64,000 nucleotides of DNA, taken from Photorhabdus cinerea. Lineage in GTDB: Bacteria > Pseudomonadota > Gammaproteobacteria > Enterobacterales > Enterobacteriaceae. Positions within the stretch are counted from its first letter, which is position 1; the number at the start of each line of letters is the position of its first letter. The notes under the pieces are model-generated. The model was not told the origin of the DNA. It was given only the letters and a program-made list of their open reading frames with translations, and searched no databases. Below are positions 18,242-26,852 of this stretch, one piece after another. The stretch is from assembly GCF_011189575.1 (NCBI RefSeq), contig NZ_PUJW01000015.1, positions 52,545-116,544 on the forward strand, read 5' to 3'. The position numbers and the translations under genes are program-made.

Positions 18242-19108
18242 ATGATGCAAGAAAAATTCGGTATTAGAGGAACAATGCTGGCAAAGTCAGAATTTATTGT
18301 ATACGAAACATCAAATAATATATCTATAAATGCAGTTTCTGATCTTCTGGATGGTCATCTTGCTGCTTGCCGGATTAGTCATTTTCTTTTACCGGAACAA
18401 AGAAAGAAAATAATTGAGAATTTTTGGCGTTCTTCAGCACTTACTCCCCGTTACGGAGATGGTATTGATGGTGTTGAGGGATATTTTATCGGGGCATCCC
18501 ATATTGAAAAAAATACCCGCCAATATATAGAAGAAGTAGAAAATTTCCGCCCGGCAATTAGTGAGGTTTTCCAGGATACGATCAATCCAATTGATCGTTT
18601 CATAGAGCAAATAACGCATTTTAGTGGGGATAACCCACAGGTAACGCGTCCTGCCATGTATCATGGTGTTGCTGCGGGTAATGTAAAAATTGTGTATTGG
18701 AATAATTTCGGTGAATTTCTGTTATTACCTCATGATGATCTTGCACAGTTGAGCGATCCACGTCAGAGCGATTTTGAGGTCCAACAAATTAATCGTGTCA
18801 TGGCGGTAAATTTTTACGCTGACGTTCCCCAAAATGGAGGGCAATTAAAAGTATGGAATATTCAACCTGACAACCAATCACGTAGTGCCCTTGGTTTAAC
18901 TTACAGTGGTTTTCCCTATCCAGCAGAGTTATTGGAAAATCATGCAAACATGGTGATCAATATTGAGGCGGGGGATTTGGTATTGCTGAATGGAAATTTA
19001 ATACATGCAGTACTGAATGGTAATGTTATATCTGCACCAGAACGACGATTGCTTGTGACTTGTTTTATGGGCGTGCAGCAAAATGGTGATCTTATCTGGT
19101 GGACATAA
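18242..19108 (+). CDS. Fe(II)/2-oxoglutarate-dependent oxygenase-like protein
   Basis: 288 aa from the ATG at 18242, chosen for AAAGGAG seven bases upstream; the frame is open from 18203. A facial triad can be read as His164-x-Asp166 in LLPHDDLAQL and His255 in NGNLIHAVL, with Arg269 in ERRLLVTCF as the 2-oxoglutarate-binding candidate. The spacing fits a double-stranded beta-helix dioxygenase. It follows the desaturase in the same operon and was deleted from copy 1 of the locus. The substrate is unknown; hydroxylation of an amino acid or peptide is typical for the family. Confidence 0.68.
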   Translation: MMQEKFGIRGTMLAKSEFIVYETSNNISINAVSDLLDGHLAACRISHFLLPEQRKKIIENFWRSSALTPRYGDGIDGVEGYFIGASHIEKNTRQYIEEVENFRPAISEVFQDTINPIDRFIEQITHFSGDNPQVTRPAMYHGVAAGNVKIVYWNNFGEFLLLPHDDLAQLSDPRQSDFEVQQINRVMAVNFYADVPQNGGQLKVWNIQPDNQSRSALGLTYSGFPYPAELLENHANMVINIEAGDLVLLNGNLIHAVLNGNVISAPERRLLVTCFMGVQQNGDLIWWT

Positions 19109-19204
19109 GTCATGATATTGAAAATAGTTCCATAGATATTTGACCATAGTGAGATATGCATCTACATTTAAATGACTAATGTAAAATGTTGTAAGACGCA
19201 TACT

Positions 19205-19387
19205 ATGTCAATACTTGCATGTACACTGATTGCATCTGCTGGCTTAGCATTAACAGCCGTAGATGTGTACATGCATGTTTTCACTTCTCCCCCAGCTCCA
19301 CCGCCACCCCCACCCCCTTGTAATACTCTCGTCTCTGAGAGATGGTTTGCATGCAACGTATTGCCAGATTTGGTTGTGCTGGCTTAG
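19205..19387 (+). CDS. Small hydrophobic protein with polyproline tail
   Basis: 60 aa from the ATG at 19205 (the frame is open from 19172). A hydrophobic helix (ILACTLIASAGLALTAVDVYMHVF) is followed by SPPAPPPPPPPC and a short tail containing two further... only one further Cys is clear (FACNVL). It could be a small membrane-anchored or lipoprotein-like peptide. A degenerate homologue lies at 14456 in the first unit, so it is part of the ancestral locus rather than a random frame. The RBS is weak. No family recognised. Confidence 0.4.
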   Translation: MSILACTLIASAGLALTAVDVYMHVFTSPPAPPPPPPPCNTLVSERWFACNVLPDLVVLA

Positions 19388-19405
19388 CTAAAACGTAAGA
19401 CAGGT

Positions 19406-20296
19406 GTGATTCCGATGATTTCTAAAGCCCTATGGGTCTCTTATGGCTCGACTTTGCTGTTTGTTTTGTTGTGGAGCAGTGGTGCGATTTTTTCGCGGTG
19501 GGGACTTGACCACAGTACCGCGTTTGCCATTCTCTCAATGCGTTTTGCGGTTGCGCTTATTTCTTTGATATTTCTTGGATTATTGTTCGGGCGTAAGGGC
19601 CATTTCCTGCCTGAACAGGGTACGCGTAAACAAGTAGCCAGTACCGGCGTTCTGCTAATCGGTGGTTATTCTATTTGTTATTTTTTCGCGCTGGATAATG
19701 GAATTACCCCCGGAGTTCTGGCGACAGTGATGGGAATTCAACCGATTATTACATTGTTAGTCATCGAGCGACGTTTTTCGGCTGTACGTTTGGCGGGTTT
19801 ATTGTTAGCGTTGCTGGGTTTGATATTAGTGGTGTATCAAAGTCTCGTGCTGTCCCGATTTTCTCTGGCCGGTATTACTTTTGCTTTGGCAGCACTAGCT
19901 TGTATGAGTATCGGTGCGATTTTACAGAAACGAATTCATCAAGCTCCTTCTGTAGTTTTACCTCTACAATATGGTGTTAGCCTACTGCTTTGCTTACTGT
20001 TTATTCCTTTTCAGCCTTTTGAATTTCAGCTGGTGCCTGGCTTTATTATTTCGTTGTTATGGCTTGGATTAGTCATTTCTGTTGTGGCTCAACTATTACT
20101 TTACCGGCTTATTCAGGCGGGTAATTTAGTGAATGTGACCAGTCTGTTTTATCTTGTTCCTGGGGTTACGGCTGTAATGGACTATTTGTTTTTGGGAAAT
20201 TCGTTGCCTGCTTTAAGTGTACTGGGTATGGTTGCCATCTTGTCTGGGCTGATCTTGGTCTTTCGTACAAAGAAAATATCGCTTTCCACTGAATAA
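19406..20296 (+). CDS. EamA-family (DMT) transporter
   Basis: 296 aa with about ten hydrophobic helices arranged as two EamA repeats (first ending near ILVVYQSLVLS, second starting at LAGITFALAAL). RhaT/YdcZ-like DMT transporters of this type export amino acids or metabolites across the inner membrane. The start is GTG at 19406 or ATG at 19415. Position between the oxygenase and a serine hydrolase suggests export of the local product or a precursor. A GC-rich hairpin (20307-20328) follows the stop. Confidence 0.85.
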   Translation: MIPMISKALWVSYGSTLLFVLLWSSGAIFSRWGLDHSTAFAILSMRFAVALISLIFLGLLFGRKGHFLPEQGTRKQVASTGVLLIGGYSICYFFALDNGITPGVLATVMGIQPIITLLVIERRFSAVRLAGLLLALLGLILVVYQSLVLSRFSLAGITFALAALACMSIGAILQKRIHQAPSVVLPLQYGVSLLLCLLFIPFQPFEFQLVPGFIISLLWLGLVISVVAQLLLYRLIQAGNLVNVTSLFYLVPGVTAVMDYLFLGNSLPALSVLGMVAILSGLILVFRTKKISLSTE

Positions 20297-20306
20297 ACGT
20301 GTATTT

Positions 20307-20328
20307 GCCAGGCTGATTACAGCCTGGC
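20307..20328 (+). terminator. Hairpin after the EamA gene
   Basis: Perfect 9-bp stem GCCAGGCTG/CAGCCTGGC with an ATTA loop, 11 bases after the stop. There is no T run, so it may attenuate or protect the 3' end rather than terminate fully. Confidence 0.55.
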
Positions 20329-20383
20329 AGCAGTCCCCTTGTGGACTTAAGCACCTCAGTTACTTTGTATTGCTCCTTATATA

Positions 20384-20402
20384 TTAAATGACAATCATTA
20401 TC
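20384..20402. promoter_or_regulatory. Candidate Fur box upstream of serine hydrolase 2
   Basis: The right half AATCATTATC is an exact consensus half and the total match is 15 of 19. It lies 107 bases upstream of the start at 20509. Iron control is inferred. Confidence 0.45.
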
Positions 20403-20508
20403 ATTTGTATGTTGTCTATTTCCATCTTACAGTACTGCCCGCATATGTCGTATTACCAAATTGCATATATATGTCATATTTGTATCACGTTAAATTATTA
20501 GGGAATTA

Positions 20509-22110
20509 ATGATGGAATCAGCGATATCTATAGATAATATTAAATTGTTTATTAATAAAATAGACGAATTGGTTAATATTGAAGATAAAAAAAAGGGTGG
20601 GGCTCTCGCTGTTGCTGTTACCTTCGGTGATGAAACGATTTATCAGCGCCATATTGGACAAGCCAGCATTGAACATGCTGTTGCTATACAGCCAAATACT
20701 AAATTCTATTTGGCGAGTGCCTCAAAACAATTCACAGCTTTTTGTATTGCTTTGTTGGAGAAAGAAGGAAAGCTCAACGTTAAGGATAAGGTCGGACAAT
20801 ATTTGGATGATTTTCCTGCGCGTTTTTCTGATATTACCATTGAGCATCTTATTCACCATACCAGCGGGTTACGGGATACATTTTTACTTTATAATCTGGC
20901 AGGTAAAAACTCAGATTTTGATTACTGCAATGCTGATTTAGTAAGAAAACTGACTCAACGGCAACAGATACTTAGCTTTACCCTAGGGGAATATCATCTT
21001 TATAGCAACACGGGCTATCATTTTTTGGGAGAAATAATCAGTGTGGTTTCAGGTCAGACGCTGAGAAAATATGCAGAAGAAAATGTTTTTGCCCCATTAA
21101 AGATGAAAGATACCGTTATTTGTGACGATATAACCGAGATTATCCCTAATCGGGCGATGGGTTACACTTATAACGAAGATTCACACCAGTGGATAAGAAG
21201 CGATATCAACAATTCTGTGGTAGGTAGTGCAGCGGTTCATTCCACTGTGAATGATTTGTGTCGTTGGATTAGAGCATTTTATTCGCCATCTATTGTTCAG
21301 GATCTGTTGCCTCAATTATCTCGTACACCAGATTTAATCAATGGAAATCGCAATAAGTATGCTTACGGTTTTGATATCGACCAACACGAAGGGCAAAGGA
21401 TAATACAACACAGTGGTACTTATGCTGGCTTCAGAGCTAATATTGTTATTTTACCAGATGCTAAATTAGGTATTGCTATTACTTCTGCAACAAATGTTAA
21501 TGTTGCTAAATGGGTGGATAAGAATATTGATATATTGTTTAACACTGATATTGAGCCAGAAAAACCGCATTGTCTAACCAGTGATATTGATATCACTGGT
21601 ATTTTCCGAGGGAGAGAGCCTTATCCTTATATTATTACCAAAGAAGATGTTTATTTGTTAAGTAATTTGTTAGAAAACAGTAACCCAGTAGTCTTTAACT
21701 CTGACGGTACATTCCAGGGGAAAGGCGGTAAAATCCGGTTCAGACCCATTATTGAAAAAGACAGTGTTATTGCATTGGAACAGATTGATGAAAATGGCAA
21801 TGTGTTTTATCTTAAAAAGCAAGTTGATGATGGTGGTGTCGATATTCAGCTATTGTCAGGACGTTATTATAGCCATGAAACAGAAGCAACGCTGGTTATT
21901 TCTGTTTCTGGTAATGGGGTTGATATTGATGGAATAGTTTATCCAGGTAAAAAAGAAGTCTTACGGCGGATTTACGGGAATAGTTATTTCTCTCCTGGTG
22001 CTGGACTGATTATTGATTTTGAATTAGATCCTGATACTAATAAACCACGTCTCTATATCAATGATGCACGCTGTTGGAGGATAGAGTTCGTTCTAATTGA
22101 TAGGAGATAA
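20509..22110 (+). CDS. Serine hydrolase, D-aminopeptidase-like (paralogue 2)
   Basis: 533 aa, closely similar to paralogues 1 and 3 along its whole length. The active site reads Ser70-x-x-Lys73 (SASK), YSN in LYSNTGYHFLGEI and HSG in IQHSGTYAGF. The C-terminal beta-rich region (from about residue 345, CLTSDIDITGIFRG) is conserved. Among the three it alone has a Fur-box-like site in its promoter region. It ends with the local GGCAGAA-type terminator. Substrate differences among the three cannot be judged from sequence. Confidence 0.8.
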   Translation: MMESAISIDNIKLFINKIDELVNIEDKKKGGALAVAVTFGDETIYQRHIGQASIEHAVAIQPNTKFYLASASKQFTAFCIALLEKEGKLNVKDKVGQYLDDFPARFSDITIEHLIHHTSGLRDTFLLYNLAGKNSDFDYCNADLVRKLTQRQQILSFTLGEYHLYSNTGYHFLGEIISVVSGQTLRKYAEENVFAPLKMKDTVICDDITEIIPNRAMGYTYNEDSHQWIRSDINNSVVGSAAVHSTVNDLCRWIRAFYSPSIVQDLLPQLSRTPDLINGNRNKYAYGFDIDQHEGQRIIQHSGTYAGFRANIVILPDAKLGIAITSATNVNVAKWVDKNIDILFNTDIEPEKPHCLTSDIDITGIFRGREPYPYIITKEDVYLLSNLLENSNPVVFNSDGTFQGKGGKIRFRPIIEKDSVIALEQIDENGNVFYLKKQVDDGGVDIQLLSGRYYSHETEATLVISVSGNGVDIDGIVYPGKKEVLRRIYGNSYFSPGAGLIIDFELDPDTNKPRLYINDARCWRIEFVLIDRR

Positions 22111-22168
22111 CATTGCCTTAGCAGGACAGGAGAGCTTGAAGATATTTTTTATTAGATACACTTTGTTC

Positions 22169-22206
22169 CAGGCAGAACGATTATATTTATATTTTGCCTG
22201 TTTTAT
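22169..22206 (+). terminator. Terminator of serine hydrolase 2
   Basis: CAGGCAGAA/TTTTGCCTG stem (one G-T pair) around an AT-rich loop, followed by TTTTA. It belongs to the same 3' module as the terminators at 11421 and 23925. Confidence 0.7.
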
Positions 22207-22226
22207 AACCTTAAATAAGGAAATTC

Positions 22227-23822
22227 ATGATGGAATTGGCAATATCTACAAATAATATTAAATTGTTTCTCAAAAAAATAAACGAGTTGGTTGATATTGA
22301 AAATAAGAAAAATGGCGGCGCCCTCGCGATTGCTGTTACCCACGGAAATGAAACCATTTATAAGCGCTATATCGGGCAAGCTAGCATTGAACATGCTGCT
22401 GCTATAACCCCAAATACGAAATTCTATATGGCGAGTGTTTCAAAACAATTCACGGCTTTTTGTATTTCCTTGCTAGAAAAAGAAGGAAAGCTCAACGTCA
22501 AGGATAAAGTTGGGAAATATGTAGATTATTTCCCGGCACATTTCTCTGATATTACCATTGAGCATCTTATTCATCATACCAGTGGATTACGGGATAAATA
22601 TCTTCCTTATGGCTTGGCAGGTAAAAATTCAGATTTTGACCATCGTAATATAGATTTATTGAGAAAACTCATTCAACGGCAACAAGTACTTAATTTCACA
22701 CCGGGAGAGCGTTTTCTATATAGTAATATGGGCTATAATTTGTTGGCGGAAATCATCAAAGTGGTTTCTGGTAAATCGTTAAGGGAATATGCGAAAGAAA
22801 ATATTTTTATCCCATTAAAGATGAATAATACTTCTTTCTATGATGAGGTTACTGAGATTATCTCTGATCGGGCAATAGGTTATGTCTATAACGAAGATTC
22901 AAATCAATGGATGAGATATGATCACAACGATTCAACTATAGGTAGTGCAGGGCTTCGTTCTACAGTGAGTGATTTATGTCGCTGGATGAAAGCATTTTAT
23001 TCACCATCGATTGTTCGGGATATGTTGCCTCATTTATCCCGTACACCAGATTTAACCAATGGCAATCGTAATAATTATGCCTACGGTTTTATTATTAGCC
23101 AACGCGAAGGGCAAAAGATAATACAACACGGTGGTTCCTATGGTGGTTTTAAATCTCATGTTTGTATTTTACCGGATGCTAAATTAGGTATTGCGATTAT
23201 TGCAGCAACAGGTGTTGAGGTGAGTAAGTGGGTGGATCTGCATATTGATATATTGTTTAACACCACCCATATTGAGCCAGAAAAACCGCATTGCTTAACC
23301 AGTGATATTGATATCACCGGTATGTTCAAAGGGGTTGATCCCTATCCCTATATTATTACCAAGGAAGATACTTATTTATTAGGTAATTTATTTGAGAAAG
23401 GCAATCCGATTATTTTTAACGCTGATGGGACATTCCAGGAAAAGGGAGGAGAATTCCGGTTCAGACCCGTCATTGAAAATGATGATGTTATCGCACTGGA
23501 ACAAATTGATGAAAATGGCAATGTTTTTTATTTGAAAAAGATGATTGATAAAGGTGATATCGATATTCAGCTATTGTCAGGACGTTATTATAATCACGAA
23601 ACAGAATCGATTATCAATATTGAAGTATCTAGTGGCGAGATTTATATTGATGCGGTTATTTTACCCGGAAAAAAAGAAGCTTTACGGTGGGTTTACGATA
23701 ATAGTTATTTTTCTCAGGCCACAGAACTGATTATTGATTTTAAATTTGACTCTGATACAAATGAACCTCGTCTTTATGTCAATGATGCACGTTGTTGGAA
23801 GATAGAATTTGTCCCAGTTTAA
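22227..23822 (+). CDS. Serine hydrolase, D-aminopeptidase-like (paralogue 3)
   Basis: 531 aa. Motifs are intact: SVSK, YSN in LYSNMGYNLLAEI, HGG in IQHGGSYGGF. A TAAGGAAA site precedes the ATG. It follows paralogue 2 by 116 bases with a terminator between them, so it may have its own promoter. Its downstream sequence (GAATTAAAGATAATATTTTT and onward) resembles that of paralogue 1, suggesting that tandem recombination produced the array. Confidence 0.8.
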   Translation: MMELAISTNNIKLFLKKINELVDIENKKNGGALAIAVTHGNETIYKRYIGQASIEHAAAITPNTKFYMASVSKQFTAFCISLLEKEGKLNVKDKVGKYVDYFPAHFSDITIEHLIHHTSGLRDKYLPYGLAGKNSDFDHRNIDLLRKLIQRQQVLNFTPGERFLYSNMGYNLLAEIIKVVSGKSLREYAKENIFIPLKMNNTSFYDEVTEIISDRAIGYVYNEDSNQWMRYDHNDSTIGSAGLRSTVSDLCRWMKAFYSPSIVRDMLPHLSRTPDLTNGNRNNYAYGFIISQREGQKIIQHGGSYGGFKSHVCILPDAKLGIAIIAATGVEVSKWVDLHIDILFNTTHIEPEKPHCLTSDIDITGMFKGVDPYPYIITKEDTYLLGNLFEKGNPIIFNADGTFQEKGGEFRFRPVIENDDVIALEQIDENGNVFYLKKMIDKGDIDIQLLSGRYYNHETESIINIEVSSGEIYIDAVILPGKKEALRWVYDNSYFSQATELIIDFKFDSDTNEPRLYVNDARCWKIEFVPV

Positions 23823-24293
23823 TTGATAAGGCTGTAAATATGAATTAAAGATAATATTTTTTTGTAGAATGAAGAGATTCGATTGAGAGCATAAAGATAT
23901 TTTCTATCTAATCTATTTATTTCCAGGCAGGACTATTATGGCTAGGTTCTGCCTGTCTGTTATTATTTTTATATTTTGATTGCTTCATGGTTTGTTTTTG
24001 GTTTATATTCCCATCGATCTCCAATGCATTAAGAATACACTCTTCTCTCTAATTAGAGATACGATTTAATTTTTATGGCAATAAAGCGGGATAAATGTGT
24101 GATAAATGGTAAATTATGTAATATTGGTTCATGTTATCTAATCTGGTATTAGGAAAAAGCTTAAATCATAATATACAGGGTAAAGTAAATATAACATTTA
24201 TATTCATCGACGAAATCATATTGTTTTAAATGTTATATTGCATTTTTTATAGATGTAATTAACGTTATTTTAAACAAATTAAAACAATAATGA
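23823..24293. other. Spacer upstream of the deaminase gene
   Basis: 471 bases without a gene. It holds the hydrolase 3 terminator (23925-23970) and a 14-bp perfect palindrome TCTCTAATTAGAGA at 24046-24059. In Vibrio the related avcD gene is preceded by a small RNA, avcI; I cannot tell whether an equivalent RNA lies here. Confidence 0.35.
23925..23970 (+). terminator. Terminator of serine hydrolase 3
   Basis: CAGGCAG/CTGCCTG stem around an 18-nt loop, followed by a T-rich TCTGTTATTATTTTTAT stretch. Confidence 0.65.
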
Positions 24294-25040
24294 ATGGAAA
24301 TATTTAACATAATTAATAACAATAAAACACCTTCATCTGAAGATGGTCAGATATCTTATGATTTTGATTCTGAGGTCGTTATTGGGTTAGTTGGTGCTGT
24401 ATTAACGAAAGATAAGAACATAATCTCAACTGGTGCTAATGATGTACCACAATTCGGTGGAGGATTATATTGGCCTGATTATGTCGGAGATTCAATTGAA
24501 GATATTGAAAATGGTAGAGATTATAAGGTAGGTGAAGATTCAAACGCGAAAGAGAAAAGATTGATTGTTGAGGATATACTTAAAGATATTCCAGATGAGG
24601 AAAAGGAAGTATTTAAGGAATATATTCTCAAAAGTAAGATAAAAGATATTACTGAATATGGAAGAGTTGTGCATGCTGAAATGGAGGCCATCTTGACATG
24701 TGCAAGAAGTAATATTAGTACTCATAATGGGATATTGTATTGTACTACATTCCCTTGTCATAATTGTGCAAAACATATCGTTGTTAGTGGTATAAAACGA
24801 GTTGTCTATATTGAACCTTATCCTAAAAGCAAAGCTTTTGATTTTCATCCTGATTCTATTTCAACACCTGAAGAAGAGATTTCTGATAATAAAGTGATTT
24901 TTGAGCCATTCGTGGGGGTTGGGCCTCGTTGTTTCTTTGATTTATTCTCAACAAATCTGGGGATAGGATATAAAATAAAAAGAAAAAATGAAGATGCTAC
25001 CATTATCCTATATAGAAAGAGAGGCACAATCAGTAATTAA
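24294..25040 (+). CDS. Anti-phage dCTP/dCMP deaminase-like protein lacking its kinase domain
   Basis: 248 aa. The zinc deaminase motifs are present: HAE at residues 127-129 (RVVHAEMEAIL) and PCHNC at 154-158 (TTFPCHNCAKHIV). Flanking blocks ISTGANDVPQFGGGLYW, RVVYIEPYPKSKA and FEPFVGVGPRCFFDLFS match the deaminase half of AvcD/DcdV-type defence proteins, which deplete dCTP during phage infection. Those proteins are about twice as long, with an N-terminal P-loop domain. Here EVVIGLVGAV, which looks like the start of that domain, runs directly into LTKDKNIISTG, as if an in-frame deletion removed the kinase. A weak start context (ATG after AT-rich DNA) precedes it. Confidence 0.75.
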   Translation: MEIFNIINNNKTPSSEDGQISYDFDSEVVIGLVGAVLTKDKNIISTGANDVPQFGGGLYWPDYVGDSIEDIENGRDYKVGEDSNAKEKRLIVEDILKDIPDEEKEVFKEYILKSKIKDITEYGRVVHAEMEAILTCARSNISTHNGILYCTTFPCHNCAKHIVVSGIKRVVYIEPYPKSKAFDFHPDSISTPEEEISDNKVIFEPFVGVGPRCFFDLFSTNLGIGYKIKRKNEDATIILYRKRGTISN

Positions 25041-25070
25041 CGTGGATAACTTAATAGAGGAGTTAAAAAA

Positions 25071-25250
25071 ATGACTGAGAAAGAAGAATTTCTAGCTTAT
25101 TTAGCTGAAATGAGAAAAGTAGTTGATCAATGGCCAGATTGGAAAAAAGTTGGATTAAGAACTCCTCGTAACCCGTATATATCCCGTAGAGATAATATTG
25201 CGTTAAAACCTGGAGGTTATGAAGATTTTACTAAAAACAAATTAGTATAA
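25071..25250 (+). CDS. Small protein downstream of the deaminase
   Basis: 59 aa, very likely real: GAGGAG lies ten bases before the ATG and the gene follows the deaminase by 30 bases. It is charged, begins MTEKEEFLAYLAEMRKVV and contains WPDWKK and NPYISRRDNI. No membrane segment or known domain is seen. Its position suggests an accessory or regulatory partner of the deaminase. The operon ends with a hairpin. Confidence 0.6.
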   Translation: MTEKEEFLAYLAEMRKVVDQWPDWKKVGLRTPRNPYISRRDNIALKPGGYEDFTKNKLV

Positions 25251-25266
25251 CTTATTCTTACTTATT

Positions 25267-25302
25267 GAAAAACAGAGAACTTGATAATGGTTTTCTGTTT
25301 TC
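25267..25302 (+). terminator. Terminator of the deaminase operon
   Basis: GAAAAACAGAGAAC paired imperfectly with GTTTTCTGTTTTC, giving an A-rich upstream and T-rich downstream stem 17 bases after the small gene. Confidence 0.6.
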
Positions 25303-25437
25303 TGACTGTTATAAAACTAATTAAAATAATAGAGTAAGGTTTTATTTCAACACCCTGATAATTACATCGATGTGGATAAATATAAAAAGTAACCCTTTTT
25401 AGGGTTACTAGTAAATATAGTGAATAACTCGAACTCA

Positions 25438-26625
25438 TTATTTTTTTTCAAAAAACGCTCGCCTTAAACCTAATTCCAGACCGCGAATTTCGGCCAAACC
25501 TTTTAAACGGCCAATACAGGAATAACCGGGATTAGTTTGTTTTTTTAGATCATCAATTATTTGATGGCCGTGGTCAGGGCGCATTGGGATTAAACGGTTA
25601 TCTCCAGCCGCTTTGCGGCGATATTCTTCACGCAGGATTTCCATCACTACGTTATACATGTCCACATCACCAGCCAGATGCGCGGCCTCATGGAAAGTTT
25701 TGCTGTTTTCTTCCCGTTGGGTGGAGCGCAGGTGAGTGAAATAGATTCGGTTGCCATAGCGCTTAATCATCTCAACCAAATCATTGTCACTACGAACACC
25801 GTAGGAACCGGTACACATGGTAATGCCGTTAACCGGGTTTGGTTCAATGGTGGTCAGCCATTCAATATCTTCAATAGTGGAAATAATACGTGGTAAGCCC
25901 AGAATAGGACGAGGTGGATCATCCGGGTGTATTGCCAGACGTAAACCATATTCTTCACACACGGGAACAATCTGGTGCAGGAAATAAGCCAAATGTTCAC
26001 GCAGTTTATCGCGGGTAATATCTTGGTAGCGATCCAATTGCGCTTGAAATTCTGCTAACGTATAGCCCTCTTCGGCCCCCGGCAGACCGGCAATAATATT
26101 AGTAGCCAGTTTTCTAATATCATTAGCAGACATATTGTTGTAATAGATTTTTGCCTGAGCTTGTTCTTCAGCGGTGTAATCAGCTACTGCATTAGCGCGT
26201 TTGAGGATATAGATCTCAAACGCGGCAAAGGCAATTTGATCAAAACTCAGGGCTTTAGAACCATCAGGGAGTAAGTACTCAAGATCAGTACGTGTCCAAT
26301 CCAGCACGGGCATAAAATTATAGCAAACGGTATTGATGCCACATTCCGCCAAATTTTTTAGTGAAGTTTTATAGTTATTAATCCATTGTTGATAGTGACC
26401 GGTCTGAGTTTTAATTTCTTCATGGACAGGTACACTTTCAACAACTGACCAGATAAGTCCTTTATTTTCGATAAGGGTTTTACGAGCCAAGATTTCGTCT
26501 TTATGCCAAACATGTCCGTTAGGAATATGATGCAACGCGGTAACGATGCCGGTTGCACCAGCTTGGCGGATATCATCTAAAGAAACAGGGTCATTTGGGC
26601 CGAACCAACGCCAAGTTTGTTCCAT
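25438..26625 (-). CDS. uxuA: Mannonate dehydratase
   Basis: 395 aa, matching UxuA length. It dehydrates D-mannonate to 2-keto-3-deoxygluconate with Fe(II) or Mn(II). The N-terminus MEQTWRWFGPNDPVSLDDIRQ, the metal-site HPDDPP, and CTGSYGVR, HLRSTQRE and PDHGH are all visible. It lies downstream of uxuR on the same strand, separated by an ERIC element. Together with UxuB, KdgK and Eda encoded to the right it completes fructuronate catabolism. No uxaC isomerase is seen in the window. Confidence 0.98.
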   Translation of the reverse strand: MEQTWRWFGPNDPVSLDDIRQAGATGIVTALHHIPNGHVWHKDEILARKTLIENKGLIWSVVESVPVHEEIKTQTGHYQQWINNYKTSLKNLAECGINTVCYNFMPVLDWTRTDLEYLLPDGSKALSFDQIAFAAFEIYILKRANAVADYTAEEQAQAKIYYNNMSANDIRKLATNIIAGLPGAEEGYTLAEFQAQLDRYQDITRDKLREHLAYFLHQIVPVCEEYGLRLAIHPDDPPRPILGLPRIISTIEDIEWLTTIEPNPVNGITMCTGSYGVRSDNDLVEMIKRYGNRIYFTHLRSTQREENSKTFHEAAHLAGDVDMYNVVMEILREEYRRKAAGDNRLIPMRPDHGHQIIDDLKKQTNPGYSCIGRLKGLAEIRGLELGLRRAFFEKK

Positions 26626-26694
26626 TGTTATTTACCTTTGCACAAATTCATAATGAAAAGTAGTGATCAGAATAACTGGATATAAAAACTTATT

Positions 26695-26822
26695 TATACC
26701 CTTCATCTTTCAAGTTGCTTCTTTGTTGGCTGCGTTCACTTACCCCAGTCACATAGTTATCTATGCTCCTGGGGATGCGTTCTCTTGCCGCCGCGCTGCA
26801 ACTTGAAATCTATTGGGTATAT
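26695..26822 (+). repeat. ERIC element between uxuA and uxuR, with adjoining partial copy
   Basis: TATACCCTTCATCTTTCAAG through TTGGGTATAT with the TACCCCAGTCAC core. Immediately beyond it, 26819-26847 repeats the ERIC left end (TATACCCTTCATCTTTCAAG, then CTGCTGCTT), so a truncated second copy abuts the uxuR stop. Confidence 0.93.
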
Positions 26823-26852
26823 ACCCTTCATCTTTCAAGCTGCTGCTTTAAA

